Source: Burkholderiales bacterium
Lineage (GTDB): Bacteria; Pseudomonadota; Gammaproteobacteria; Burkholderiales; Burkholderiaceae_C
Assembly (NCBI GenBank): GCA_016702555.1
Contig: JADJDV010000006.1
Location: forward strand, 1 to 64,000
Direction: 5' to 3'
DNA: 64,000 nucleotides
Notes under the pieces: generated by a model
The model's input: only the letters and a program-made list of their open reading frames with translations
Databases searched by the model: none
Told to the model about the DNA's origin: nothing
Shown here: piece after piece, positions 32,933 to 41,862 of the stretch
How the letters are laid out: each line of letters opens with the position of its first letter
How positions within the stretch are numbered: the first letter of the stretch is position 1
Position numbers and translations under genes: made by a program

Positions 32933-35623
32933 ATGGACAAGCATTACCTCACCCCGTTGTTCGAGCCGCAGTCGATCGTGCTGTTCACCGGCCCGCAAGG
33001 CGCGCCCGAGCAGCAGACGCCGCAGGCGCGCGCGCTGCTGGCGCACATGGCGGCGCAGCCCTTCAAGGGGCAGGTGACACCGCTGGACATCCACACCACC
33101 GGCACCCTGGCCGACCTGGCGCAGGCGCGCGCCGATCTGGCCATCATTGCCCTGCCCGAGGACGAGATCCTGCCCGCGCTGGAGTTGGCCGGGCGCATCA
33201 AGGTGAAGGCGGCGGTGGTGCTGTCGGCCGGCATTGGCGCCGCCAGGGCGAAGGAGCTGCAGCGGGTGGCGCAGCGCCACGGCGTCTGGCTGCTGGGGCC
33301 CAACAGCCAGGGTTTCCAGCGGCCGATGCTGCAGCTCAACGCCAGCTCGGCCGGCGAACTGGCGGCGGCCGGCCAGCTGGCCCTGGTGTCGCAATCGGGC
33401 GCCTTGACGGCCTCGATCCTGGACTGGGCGCGGCAGAACCGGGTCGGTTTTTCCACCGTGGTGGCGCCGGGCGCGCACACCCAGGTGGGGCTGGCCGAGG
33501 TGCTCGACTACCTGGCGGGCGATCGCCACACGCAGGGCATCGTGGTCTACATGGAGGGGATCTCGAACGCGCGCCGCTTCACCAGCGCGCTGCGCGCGGC
33601 CGCCAACAGCAAGCCGGTGGTGGTGCTGAAGGCCGGCCGCCGCGAGGACGGCAACGTGGCGGCGCAGACGCATTCGGGCGCCATCGTCGGCAGCGACGAG
33701 GTGTTCGACGCCGTGCTGCGCCGCGCCGGCGCGGTGCGCGTGCGCTCCTTCGTCGAGCTGTTCTCGGCCGCCAAGTGCCTGGCCTCGCGCTACCGCCCGG
33801 TGGGCAAGCGGCTGGGCATCATCACCAACGGCGGTGGCCCCGGCGTGCTGGCGGCCGATTACGTGAACGAGCTGGGCCTGCAACTGGGTGTGCTGTCGCC
33901 CGACAGCGCGCGCGCGCTGGCCCCGTTGCTGGCGCCGGCGGCCTCGCTGGCCGAGCTGATCGACCTGACCGAGTTCGCCACCGCCGAGCACTACGCCGCC
34001 GCGCTGGACGCCGCCGCCAAGGACCGCGCGCTGGATGGCGTGCTGGCCATCTACTCGCCCAAGTTCGACGGCGATCCCGAAGGCGTGGCGCAGGCGCTGG
34101 TGCGGATCCGGCCCAACATGGCCAAGCCGCTGGTGGCCTGCTGGATGGGCGACTCGTCGGTGCTGTCGGCGCGCCATGCGCTCGCCGAGGCGCAGATCCC
34201 GAGCTTCCGCACACCCGAGGCGGCGGTGGGCGCCTTCGGCAACATCGCCAGCTTCTACCAGAACCAGCAGCTGCTGCAGCAGACGCCGCCGCCGCTGTCC
34301 AATCTGGCCGCGCCCGACGTCGAGGGCGCGCGCCTGCTGATCGAGAGCGTGCTGACCGAGCGCCGCAAGGTGCTGACCGAGATGGAATCCAAGGCGCTGC
34401 TGTCGGCCTTCCACATCCCGGTCACGCAGACGCTGCTGGCGCGCAACAGCAACGAGGCCATGATGATCGCCAGCCAGATCGGCTATCCGGTGGCGCTGAA
34501 GATCGACTCGCCCGACATCAGCCACAAGAGCGACGTCGGCGGCGTGGCGCTGAACGTGATGAACGCCACGGCGGTGCGCGACATCTGGCAGGACATGATG
34601 GCCGCGGTGCGCGAGAAGCAGCCCGAGGCGCGCATCAATGGCGTCACGGTGCAGGCCATGGCGCGCAAGCAGCGCGGGCGCGAGCTGTACATCGGTGTGG
34701 TCACCGACGACCCGTTCGGCCCGGTGATCGCCTTCGGCGCCGGCGGCACCATGATCGAGCTGATCCACGACCACGCCATGGAACTGCCGCCGTTGAACCA
34801 GTTTCTGGCGCGCCGGCTGATCGAGCGCTCGCGCGTGCACGAAACCCTGGGCGACTGGCGCGGCGCGCCCGCCGTCGACATGGCGGCGCTGGAGCAGGTG
34901 CTGCTGCGCGTGTCCGAGATGGTGTGCCAACTGCCGCAGCTGCGCGAGATGGACATCAACCCCATCATCGTCGACGAGCGGGGCGCCATCGCGGTCGATG
35001 CGCGCATCGTCATCGGGCCGGCGGCGCAGACCTCGCCCGGGCGCGCCGGCAAGTACGGCCACCTGTCGATCCTGCCGTACCCGGCGCGCTACGAGCAGCT
35101 GTGGCCGCTGCGCGGCGGCGGCGAGTATGTGGTGCGCCCGATCCACCCCGACGACGCCCACATGCTGCAGGACATGATGAAGCGCCTGTCACCTGAGAGC
35201 CGCTATTTCCGCTTCGTCTCCAACATGGCCGAGCTGCCGGCGAGCATGCTGGCGCGCTTCACGCTGATCGATTACGACCGCGAGATGGCGCTGTGCGCGG
35301 TGGTCGAGACCGATCAGGTCGGCGACGGCGGCGACAAGCGCAAGGCGCAGAAGATCATCGGCGTTTCGCGCTACATCACCAACCCGGACCAGAACAGCTG
35401 CGAGTTCTCGCTGGTGATTGACGACGCCTACGCAGGCCAGGGCCTGGGCACGCGCATGATGCTCAGCATCATGGACGTGGCGCGCGAGAAGGGCCTGCAG
35501 GAGATCATCGGCCTGGTGCTGACGCAGAACAACGGCATGCTGAAGCTGATGCGCAGCCTGGGCTTCGAGGTCAAGTCCTATCCGGAGGATCCGGACTTCC
35601 GCCTGGTCACGCACCCGCTTTGA
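32933..35623 (+). CDS. Pat-type protein: NDP-forming acyl-CoA synthetase domains plus GNAT acetyltransferase
   Basis: 896 aa from the ATG at 32933. Order: CoA-binding domain (MDKHYLTPLFEPQSIVLFTG), succinyl-CoA-ligase-like flavodoxin domain (LVSQSGALTASILDWARQNR ... GRREDGNVAAQTHSGAIVGS), ATP-grasp domain (GYPVALKIDSPDISHKSDVG), and a C-terminal GNAT domain (~732-896) with the acetyl-CoA loop AYAGQGLGTRMMLSIMD. This is the architecture of bacterial protein lysine acetyltransferases (Pat/PatZ/YfiQ), which switch off acyl-CoA synthetases. In the ligase part the catalytic histidine can be lost; AQTHSGAIVGS keeps a histidine, so ligase activity is not excluded by eye. Confidence 0.9.
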   Translation: MDKHYLTPLFEPQSIVLFTGPQGAPEQQTPQARALLAHMAAQPFKGQVTPLDIHTTGTLADLAQARADLAIIALPEDEILPALELAGRIKVKAAVVLSAGIGAARAKELQRVAQRHGVWLLGPNSQGFQRPMLQLNASSAGELAAAGQLALVSQSGALTASILDWARQNRVGFSTVVAPGAHTQVGLAEVLDYLAGDRHTQGIVVYMEGISNARRFTSALRAAANSKPVVVLKAGRREDGNVAAQTHSGAIVGSDEVFDAVLRRAGAVRVRSFVELFSAAKCLASRYRPVGKRLGIITNGGGPGVLAADYVNELGLQLGVLSPDSARALAPLLAPAASLAELIDLTEFATAEHYAAALDAAAKDRALDGVLAIYSPKFDGDPEGVAQALVRIRPNMAKPLVACWMGDSSVLSARHALAEAQIPSFRTPEAAVGAFGNIASFYQNQQLLQQTPPPLSNLAAPDVEGARLLIESVLTERRKVLTEMESKALLSAFHIPVTQTLLARNSNEAMMIASQIGYPVALKIDSPDISHKSDVGGVALNVMNATAVRDIWQDMMAAVREKQPEARINGVTVQAMARKQRGRELYIGVVTDDPFGPVIAFGAGGTMIELIHDHAMELPPLNQFLARRLIERSRVHETLGDWRGAPAVDMAALEQVLLRVSEMVCQLPQLREMDINPIIVDERGAIAVDARIVIGPAAQTSPGRAGKYGHLSILPYPARYEQLWPLRGGGEYVVRPIHPDDAHMLQDMMKRLSPESRYFRFVSNMAELPASMLARFTLIDYDREMALCAVVETDQVGDGGDKRKAQKIIGVSRYITNPDQNSCEFSLVIDDAYAGQGLGTRMMLSIMDVAREKGLQEIIGLVLTQNNGMLKLMRSLGFEVKSYPEDPDFRLVTHPL

Positions 35624-35801
35624 GGCGGCGCGGCGCCCGCCGCGATGACCGCACCGCGGCCAGGGGATAGCTCGCGGCGGCGCCGAAACAGGAATAGGAT
35701 GGCTGTCACGTGGCGTGCGCCGGCGCGTCGGCTTGGCCGGCCTGTCGTGGCGCACCACGATGGCGCGGCGACGGCGACCCGGCCGCGTGCAGGAGGAGAC
35801 G

Positions 35802-36332
35802 ATGGTTCAACAAGAAGCTGTCTGGCTCATCTCGCTGCTGCTGATGAGCCTGATCCTGCTGGTGTTCATCTTCGTCTATGCGCGCTCGCAGCCGCGCCAG
35901 GAGGACTACACACCGCTCAAGGACCGCGCCTACAGCCTGCGCACCAAGTTCTTCTGGTTCCTGGTGGTCACGCTGATCCCGACCGCGCTCTACCTGCTGC
36001 GCGACCTGCCCTACCCCGGGGCCAACGCCGAGACCCAGGCCGATCACGTGGTCGATGTGACCGGCTACCAATGGCGCTGGGAGATCAGCAAGACCGAGTT
36101 CAAGGTCGGCGAGACGGTGCTGTTCCGTGTCGCCAGCGCCGACGTCAACCACGGCTTCGGCCTCTACGACCAGAACCTGCGCCTGGTGGCGCAGATCCAG
36201 TCCATGCCGGGCTACGTCAACCGGCTGCAATACACCTTCGACAAGCCGGGCACCTACAAGGCGCTGTGCATGGAGTACTGCGGCACCGCGCACCACGGCA
36301 TGATTTCCGACATCCAGGTGGTGGCGCGCTGA
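35802..36332 (+). CDS. heme-copper oxidase subunit II (CuA)
   Basis: 176 aa from the ATG at 35802, with AGGAGGAG upstream. Two N-terminal membrane segments (WLISLLLMSLILLVFIFVYA; FFWFLVVTLIPTALYLL) and a periplasmic cupredoxin domain. CuA ligands: histidine in DVNHGFGLYD and the loop CMEYCGTAHHGM (Cys, Glu, Cys, His, Met), all present. Shorter than A-type subunit II proteins and closer to the small B-type form. It forms a unit with subunit I, SCO and a membrane protein. Electron entry from cytochrome c is inferred from CuA. Confidence 0.9.
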   Translation: MVQQEAVWLISLLLMSLILLVFIFVYARSQPRQEDYTPLKDRAYSLRTKFFWFLVVTLIPTALYLLRDLPYPGANAETQADHVVDVTGYQWRWEISKTEFKVGETVLFRVASADVNHGFGLYDQNLRLVAQIQSMPGYVNRLQYTFDKPGTYKALCMEYCGTAHHGMISDIQVVAR

Positions 36333-36342
36333 AGGAGCAGAC

Positions 36343-37833
36343 ATGGCAGAGCTTGTTGACACCCGCAATCCTCCGCTCGACGCGGGCGCGCGCCCGGTGG
36401 TGGTGGCGCAACTGGTGGCCGCCGTGGCGGTGCTGCTGCTGATGATGGTGTTCGGCTGGCTGATGCGTGCCGAGCAGGCGCAGATCGCGCAGATGGGCCC
36501 CACATGGTTCTACCAGCTGATGACGCTGCACGGCGTCGGCATGGTCGGCGTGGCGGCGATTGCCGGCGCGGCCATCATGTGGCATTTCCTCAGCCAGTAC
36601 GCCGATGTCTCGGAGCGCATCTTCAAGGCCAACCTGGGCCTGTTCCTGCTGGGCGTGGTGCTGATCCTGCTGGCGGTGCTGGGCGGACGTTTCCAGGGCG
36701 CCTGGACCTTTCTGTACCCGTTGCCCGGCAAGTCGATGGGCATGTGGGGCACCGGCGCGGCGGCGCTGTTCCTGCTCGGCCTGCTGATCATCGGCGTCGG
36801 CTTCCTGCTGCTGCACCTGGACGTCGGGCGTGCGCTGATCGCGCGTTACGGCAGCTTTGGCCGCGTCATGGGCTGGCCGCAGCTGTTCGGCCACGACGAC
36901 GGCAATGCGCCGCCACCGGCGGTGGTGGCCGCGGGCATGGTCACGGTGGTCAACATCGCCGGGCTGGTGGCCGGCGCCACCATTCTGGTGATGATGCTCA
37001 TCAACCTGTACGCGCCAGGCTTCAATATCGACGCGCTGCTGGCCAAGAACCTGATCTACTTCTTCGGTCACGTGTTCATCAACGCCACCATCTACATGGC
37101 GGTGATCGCTGTCTACGAACTGCTGCCGCGCTACACGCAGCGGCCCTGGAAGGCCAACAAGGCCTTCCTGGCCTCGTGGTCGATCTCGATGATTCTGGTG
37201 CTGATCATCTACCCGCACCACCTGCTGATGGATTCGGTGATGCCCAGGTGGATGCTGGCCATGGGCCACATCGTCGGCTACCTGAACGCCTTCCCGATCC
37301 TGGTGGTGACGGCCTACGGCGGGCTGATGATCGTCTACCGCTCGGGCATCAAGTGGGACGTGGCCTCGCGCCTGCTGCTGCTGTCGCTGTGCGGCTGGGC
37401 CGCGGGCGCCATTCCGGCCTTCATCGACGGCAGCATCGGCGTCAACTACGTCATGCACAACACGCTGTGGGTGCCGGGCCACTTCCATACCTACACGCTG
37501 CTGGGCGTGATCGCGATGCTGTTCGGATTCGTCTACTTCATCGGCAAGACCCAGCGTGACGGCGCCGACACGCTGCTCGACAACGCGGCGCTGACGGTGT
37601 TCGCCATCGGCGGCGGCGGCCTGATCCTGGGTTTTCTGTTCTCGGGCAAGACCAGCGTGGCGCGCCGCTACGCCGCGCACCTGCCGGAATGGGTGCCGCT
37701 GAGCCGCATTGCGGTGGTGTTCGCCTCGCTGGTGGTGATCGCCTCGGCCTTCTTCATCATGCGCTTCCTGCTGCGGATGCGGGCGGCGACCCGGGACGCA
37801 CCACGCGTCACGCTGGTGCGGCACGCGGCGTGA
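36343..37833 (+). CDS. heme-copper oxidase subunit I
   Basis: 496-aa, about 13 hydrophobic segments. Low-spin haem ligand histidine in MTLHGVGMVGVAAIAGAAIM. CuB ligands: GHVFINATIYMAVIAVYELL (first His) and YPHHLLMD (His pair). VPGHFHTYTLLG carries the high- and low-spin haem histidines. The A-type GHPEVY motif is absent; a tyrosine occurs in GHVFINATIY, so it belongs to an alternative branch rather than aa3. It begins 10 bases after subunit II. This is a terminal O2 reductase for the inner membrane; NO reduction is less likely with CuA next door. Confidence 0.88.
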   Translation: MAELVDTRNPPLDAGARPVVVAQLVAAVAVLLLMMVFGWLMRAEQAQIAQMGPTWFYQLMTLHGVGMVGVAAIAGAAIMWHFLSQYADVSERIFKANLGLFLLGVVLILLAVLGGRFQGAWTFLYPLPGKSMGMWGTGAAALFLLGLLIIGVGFLLLHLDVGRALIARYGSFGRVMGWPQLFGHDDGNAPPPAVVAAGMVTVVNIAGLVAGATILVMMLINLYAPGFNIDALLAKNLIYFFGHVFINATIYMAVIAVYELLPRYTQRPWKANKAFLASWSISMILVLIIYPHHLLMDSVMPRWMLAMGHIVGYLNAFPILVVTAYGGLMIVYRSGIKWDVASRLLLLSLCGWAAGAIPAFIDGSIGVNYVMHNTLWVPGHFHTYTLLGVIAMLFGFVYFIGKTQRDGADTLLDNAALTVFAIGGGGLILGFLFSGKTSVARRYAAHLPEWVPLSRIAVVFASLVVIASAFFIMRFLLRMRAATRDAPRVTLVRHAA

Positions 37834-38435
37834 TCCGTGCGCTGATCGCCTCGGTCGCGGTCGTCCTGGCCGCGACGGGGGTGTTCAGCTGGGCCACCGA
37901 CGGCTTCAGTGCCTTCACCGCCGAGACGGCGCGCCGCGCCCTGGTGCTGCGCCAGCCGCGCCCGATCCCGCCCGTCGTGCTGGAAGATCAGCAGGGGCGT
38001 GCCTTCACCCTGGCCGACTACCGCGGCCGGCAACTGGCGCTGGAATTCATCTACGTGCGCTGCGACTCGGTCTGCCGCAGCCTGGGCGCGGCGTTCAAGC
38101 AGATCAGCGACACGCTGCCGGCGGGCGTGTTGGGCCGCGACCTCGCGCTGCTGTCGATCAGCTTCGACCCCTTGAATGACGACGTGGCGGCGCTGCGCGA
38201 GTGGGCGGCCCGGCAGGGTGCCGACGGCGAGCACTGGCGCGTGGCGCGGCCGCGCGATGCCAGCCAGACGGCCGCGCTGCTGCAGGCCTTCGGCGTGGTG
38301 GTGGTGCCGGACGGGCTGGGCGGCTACGAGCACAACGCTGCCATTCACCTGCTCGACCGCGATGGCCGCCTAGTGCGCATCAGCGACATCGAGGCGCCGC
38401 GGGATTTCATCGCCGCACTGGCGCCGCAGCCATGA
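37830..38435 (+). CDS. SCO1/SenC-family copper chaperone
   Basis: 201 aa from a GTG at 37830 that overlaps the subunit I stop (GTGA). N-terminal membrane anchor/signal (ALIASVAVVLAATGVFSWAT). Thioredoxin-like fold with copper-binding cysteines in YVRCDSVCRSLG and the ligand histidine in EHNAAIHLLDRDG. SCO proteins deliver copper to, or reduce, the CuA site of subunit II, which fits the neighbour. It overlaps the next gene by ATGA. Confidence 0.9.
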   Translation: MIRALIASVAVVLAATGVFSWATDGFSAFTAETARRALVLRQPRPIPPVVLEDQQGRAFTLADYRGRQLALEFIYVRCDSVCRSLGAAFKQISDTLPAGVLGRDLALLSISFDPLNDDVAALREWAARQGADGEHWRVARPRDASQTAALLQAFGVVVVPDGLGGYEHNAAIHLLDRDGRLVRISDIEAPRDFIAALAPQP

Positions 38436-39046
38436 CGCCGCTGCGCGGGCGCACGCCCTGGTCCGCGCTGGTGCGGCACCGGGCATGGCTGGCGCTGGCG
38501 CTCATCGCGCTGCTGGCCCTGCCCCGCCTGCGGGCTTGGCTCGAGGCCTCGATGAGCACCCACATGCTGCTGCAGATGCCCTTGCTGGCCGCCGCGGGCT
38601 GCGTGGCCGCGCGCGGGCTGGCGCCGGCGCGCCGCCGGCGCCTGCGCCAGTGGGTCGGCGGGCCTCTGCCGCTGGTGCTGGTGGCGCTGTTCGCGTCCAG
38701 CTACTGGATGCTGCCGCGCGCGCTGGACGCGGCGCTCGCCGATCCGTGGGCCGAACTGGCCAAGTTCACCAGCCTGCCGCTGCTGGTGGGTGCACCGCTG
38801 GCGCTGGCCTGGGAACGCGTGGGTTCGATCGCGCGTGGCTTCGTCTGGACCAATTTCCTCAGCATGCTGGCGGTGCTGGGCTGGCTCTACATCGCCGCGC
38901 CCGTGCGCGTGTGCAACAGCTACCTGCAGTCGGCGCAATACGAGGCCGGGCTGTGGATGGTGGGGCTGGCGGTGGCCGGCTTCATCGCCTGGCTGGTCGC
39001 CTGGCTGACGGGTCCGCCCGCCGCGCCGCGCCCCGATGCAAGCTGA
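38432..39046 (+). CDS. membrane protein of the oxidase cluster, unknown
   Basis: 204 aa, five or six hydrophobic segments (WLALALIALLALPRLRAWLE; PLPLVLVALFASSYWMLPRA; GLWMVGLAVAGFIAWLVAWL). The segment SMSTHMLLQMPLLAAAGCVA with its His-Met pair recalls the copper-handling helices of CtaG (caa3-type) assembly factors, but the protein is shorter. Coupled by ATGA to the SCO gene. A role in copper insertion or assembly is inferred from context only. The IS630 element begins 10 bases after its stop. Confidence 0.75.
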   Translation: MTPLRGRTPWSALVRHRAWLALALIALLALPRLRAWLEASMSTHMLLQMPLLAAAGCVAARGLAPARRRRLRQWVGGPLPLVLVALFASSYWMLPRALDAALADPWAELAKFTSLPLLVGAPLALAWERVGSIARGFVWTNFLSMLAVLGWLYIAAPVRVCNSYLQSAQYEAGLWMVGLAVAGFIAWLVAWLTGPPAAPRPDAS

Positions 39047-39055
39047 CAAGCCCTA

Positions 39056-40175
39056 TTGATCCGGCACCATGAAGTTTTCATGCTGCGTACCTGACGATCG
39101 GGTCTTGGAAATAGGCGCGCACCCGGTCGCGATTGGTGGCGATGCTCTGCATGTGCTCGTTGGCCGCAGCATGTAGCTTGGCTTTGGTGCGCACAGGCAC
39201 CTTCGAGCCGATGGCTTGCTTGAGATCGGCATTCAGCCGCTCGTCGGGATTGAGCTCAGGGCTGTAGCTGGGCAGAAAGAACACCTCGATGTCACGCCCG
39301 CGCTCGGCCAGCCAGGCCTTCACGGGCTTGCAGTGGTGCACCCCGAGGTTGTCCAAAATGAGAAAGACCTTCTTGCGCCGGCGCTTGCCATCTCGCACCA
39401 AGGCCTGCAAGAACTCGATGAGCCGCTCGTGATTGAAGGCGCCATCGATGATCATCCAGTTGGCGCGCCCCCGGTTGGTGACGGTGGAGATCATCGAGAG
39501 CTTCCGCGTGCCGCCGACGACCATCGTCACCGGCGTCTTGCCGCGCGGCGCATAGCTGCGGCCACGCACGTCGGTGTTGACCAGCGCCGTCTCATCGCCC
39601 CAGTGGATCTCGCCGCCCTCGGCGCGGGCAGCACGCTCGATCGCCGGGTACTCGTGCTCCAGCCATTGGCGCACCGCCTCGGGGCGCTGCTCGTAGGCGC
39701 GCTTGATCGGCTTTTGCGGCGTGAAACCCCAGCGGCGCAGGTACTCACCGGTGGCACGGATGGACAGCCGAAGACCGAACTCGCGCTCGATGTACTGCAT
39801 CACCGCAGCGCGCGTCCACAGAGCGAACTCCATCTTCAACTGCTCGGGCCGCTGGTCGCAGATGGTGCGCCGCACCGAGGCCTCCTGCTGGGCGCTGAGC
39901 AAGCGCCCGTCGCCCTTGCTGCGACCGCGAGCAGCCGGCTTGATGGCGGCCCAGCCACCGGCATCAAACCGATCGATCGCCTTGCGAACCGTGGGGTAGC
40001 TCAAGCCCGTGAGCGTCACGATCTGCATCACGCCAGTGCCTCGAAGATGCAATCGCACCACTTGCTTTCGCCTCTCGTGCAACTGCTCCAGCTTCTGATA
40101 GCGGGCATCTTCTTTGTCCATCACGCTATGACTGAATCAAACACCAAGAATTCAATCTTTATGATGCCGGATCAA
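39056..40175 (-). mobile_element. intact IS630-family element, 1,120 bp
   Basis: Terminal repeats TTGATCCGGCACCATGAAG (39056-39074) and, inverted, TTGATCCGGCATCATAAAG (ending 40175) differ at only two positions. A TA dinucleotide flanks each end (39054-39055, 40176-40177), the TA target duplication of the IS630/Tc1 superfamily. It encodes one full-length transposase on the minus strand. It lies between the oxidase cluster and the thioesterase gene, whose stop codon it has replaced. Confidence 0.95.
39078..40124 (-). CDS. IS630-family transposase
   Basis: 348 aa, one uninterrupted frame. N-terminal HTH pair: RRKQVVRLHLRGTGVMQIVT and LTGLSYPTVRKAIDRFDAGG. DDE catalytic residues: D177 in IHWGDETALVN, D258 in VFLILDNLGVHH, and E295 in SYSPELNPDERLNADLK. 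All three are present, so the enzyme is probably active. It fills nearly the whole element. The ATG at 40124 is preceded by a short element leader with the terminal repeat. Confidence 0.95.
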   Translation of the reverse strand: MMDKEDARYQKLEQLHERRKQVVRLHLRGTGVMQIVTLTGLSYPTVRKAIDRFDAGGWAAIKPAARGRSKGDGRLLSAQQEASVRRTICDQRPEQLKMEFALWTRAAVMQYIEREFGLRLSIRATGEYLRRWGFTPQKPIKRAYEQRPEAVRQWLEHEYPAIERAARAEGGEIHWGDETALVNTDVRGRSYAPRGKTPVTMVVGGTRKLSMISTVTNRGRANWMIIDGAFNHERLIEFLQALVRDGKRRRKKVFLILDNLGVHHCKPVKAWLAERGRDIEVFFLPSYSPELNPDERLNADLKQAIGSKVPVRTKAKLHAAANEHMQSIATNRDRVRAYFQDPIVRYAA

Positions 40176-40654
40176 TAACTTCGATCCGCCGCCCGCATCA
40201 GCGCCAGCGTCGAGGTCGCGGTGGCGATCGCCAGGCCGTCTTCCTGCCGCAGCAGCCGGGCGCGGGTGAAGGCCAGCTGGCGGCCGCAGCGCTCCACCTC
40301 GCCGATGGCCCGGTAATGGCCGACGGCGGCAGGGCGCAGAAACGCCACGCTCAGGTTGACGGTGGTGCAGGAGTCGCCGCGCGGCATGTGCGCCAGCGTG
40401 GCGAAGGCCATGGCGAAGTCGAGCATCGAAGTCAGCGCGCCGCCCTGGATCACGCCGTTGCCCTGGATGAACAGGGGATCGGGCAGAAAGGCCAGCTCGA
40501 CCCGCCCGGCCTGCCGGTCGACCGCGTGCAGCACGGTGCCGAGCGTGCGCGCCATCGGGTTGACGTCGAAGGGCTGCGGATACGCGTCGTCGGCGGCAAA
40601 GCGGTGCAACAGCGCCTGGTCGGCGTTGGCGAAATCGGGCAGCGGCAGCTTCAC
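40172..40654 (-). CDS. PaaI-type thioesterase (hotdog fold), stop codon supplied by IS630
   Basis: 160 aa from a GTG at 40654 that overlaps the acyl-CoA dehydrogenase stop (GTGA). The hotdog helix and catalytic region are NGVIQGGALTSMLDFAMAFA, followed by CTTVNLSVAFLRPA and RARLLRQEDGLAIATATSTL. It would hydrolyse acyl-CoA thioesters. The C-terminus reads AADRS-Y-TGA where Tyr and TGA come from the TA duplication and IS630 tip. Without the element the frame would end AADRS-TAG, so the insertion added one residue and no more. Confidence 0.88.
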   Translation of the reverse strand: MKLPLPDFANADQALLHRFAADDAYPQPFDVNPMARTLGTVLHAVDRQAGRVELAFLPDPLFIQGNGVIQGGALTSMLDFAMAFATLAHMPRGDSCTTVNLSVAFLRPAAVGHYRAIGEVERCGRQLAFTRARLLRQEDGLAIATATSTLALMRAADRSY

Positions 40655-41832
40655 GGTGCGCGCCCGTCCAGCAAATCGCGCGCCACGATCTCCTTCATGA
40701 TCTCCGAGGTGCCAGCGTAGATGCGTTCCACGCGCGCGTCGGTCCAGGCGCGCGCGATCGGGTACTCCTGCATGTAGCCGTAGCCACCGAACAGCTGCAA
40801 GCACTCGTCGGTCACGCGGCCCAGCAGTTCGCTGTGCCACAGCTTGCCGGCGGCGGCAGCGACGGCATCCAACCCGCCGGCGAGGTGCTGAGCGATCAAC
40901 TGGTCGCAGTACGCGCGGCCGGCGCTGATGTCAGTGGCGACGGCGGCCAGCTTGAAGCGCGTGTTCTGGAAATCGGCCACGCGCTGGCGGAAGGCCTTGC
41001 GCTCCTGCACGTAGTCGATGGTCCACTGCAGCGCGGCTTCGGCACGCGCCTGGCAGCCCACGCTGACCAGCAGGCGCTCCTGCGCCAGCTTTTGCATCAG
41101 GTACTTGAAGCCCTGGCCTTCGTCGCCCAGCAGGTGGCTGGCGGGCACGCGCACGTGGTCGAAGAACAGCTCGGCCGTGTCCTGCGCGTGCTGGCCGATC
41201 TTGCGCAGGTTGCGCCCGCGGCTGAAGCCGGGCATGTCGCGCTCCACCACCAGCAGCGAGACGCCGTGCGCGCCCTTGTCCGGATCGGTCTTGCAGGCGA
41301 CCACGACCAGGTCGGCGTTGTGGCCGTTGGTGATGAAGGTTTTCTGGCCGTTCAGCACGTAGTGGTCGCCGCTTCCATCACTGACTCGCCGCGCCTGCGT
41401 GCGGATGGCGGCCACGTCGCTGCCAGTACCCGGCTCCGTCATGGCAATCGCGGCGATCTTTTCGCCCCGCACCATGGCGGGCAGCAGCGCCTGTTGCAGC
41501 TCGGGCGTGCCGTGTGCGACGAGGTAGGGCGCGACGATGACCGAGTGCAGCGGAAAACCCGGCCCCGTGGCGCCGATGCGGCCCAGTTCTTCGGCGACGA
41601 TGAAGTCGAACAGCAGGTCGGCGCCAGGGCCGCCCAGGTTTTCCGGCAGCCAGCAGCACAGCAGGCCATTGGCGCCCGCCTGCCGCCACACATTGCGCGG
41701 CACGCCGTGGGCGTCTTCCCAGGCGGCGTGGTGCGGCGCGATTTCGCGCTCGCAAAAGCGCCGCACCTGCTCGCGGAAGGCGTCGTGGTCGGCGTTGAAC
41801 AGGGGGCGCGGCATTGGCTTCATGCGCCGCAC
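40651..41832 (-). CDS. acyl-CoA dehydrogenase
   Basis: 393-aa FAD enzyme. FAD-binding motifs AIAMTEPGTGSDVAAIRTQA and YVLNGQKTFITNGHNADLVV; C-terminal helices RKAFRQRVADFQNTRFKLAA, CLQLFGGYGYMQEYPIARAW and the end VERIYAGTSEIMKEIVARDL. The residue at the MCAD-type catalytic Glu position is Ala (YAGT for YEGT), so the base would be on the alternative helix as in long-chain or isovaleryl-type enzymes. It is coupled to the thioesterase downstream, giving a two-gene unit. Substrate unknown. Start may be MKPMPRP a few codons later. Confidence 0.9.
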   Translation of the reverse strand: MRRMKPMPRPLFNADHDAFREQVRRFCEREIAPHHAAWEDAHGVPRNVWRQAGANGLLCCWLPENLGGPGADLLFDFIVAEELGRIGATGPGFPLHSVIVAPYLVAHGTPELQQALLPAMVRGEKIAAIAMTEPGTGSDVAAIRTQARRVSDGSGDHYVLNGQKTFITNGHNADLVVVACKTDPDKGAHGVSLLVVERDMPGFSRGRNLRKIGQHAQDTAELFFDHVRVPASHLLGDEGQGFKYLMQKLAQERLLVSVGCQARAEAALQWTIDYVQERKAFRQRVADFQNTRFKLAAVATDISAGRAYCDQLIAQHLAGGLDAVAAAAGKLWHSELLGRVTDECLQLFGGYGYMQEYPIARAWTDARVERIYAGTSEIMKEIVARDLLDGRAP

Positions 41833-41862
41833 TTTACCAACGGCGGGCCGCGCTGCCGCCGC

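Noticed and set aside
32216..35196. Two open frames of ~980-990 codons over the Pat gene (one on each strand)
   Set aside because: They are low-complexity Arg/Gly/Ala/His-rich shadows caused by high GC at third positions; the frame with family homology and a proper start is 32933-35623.
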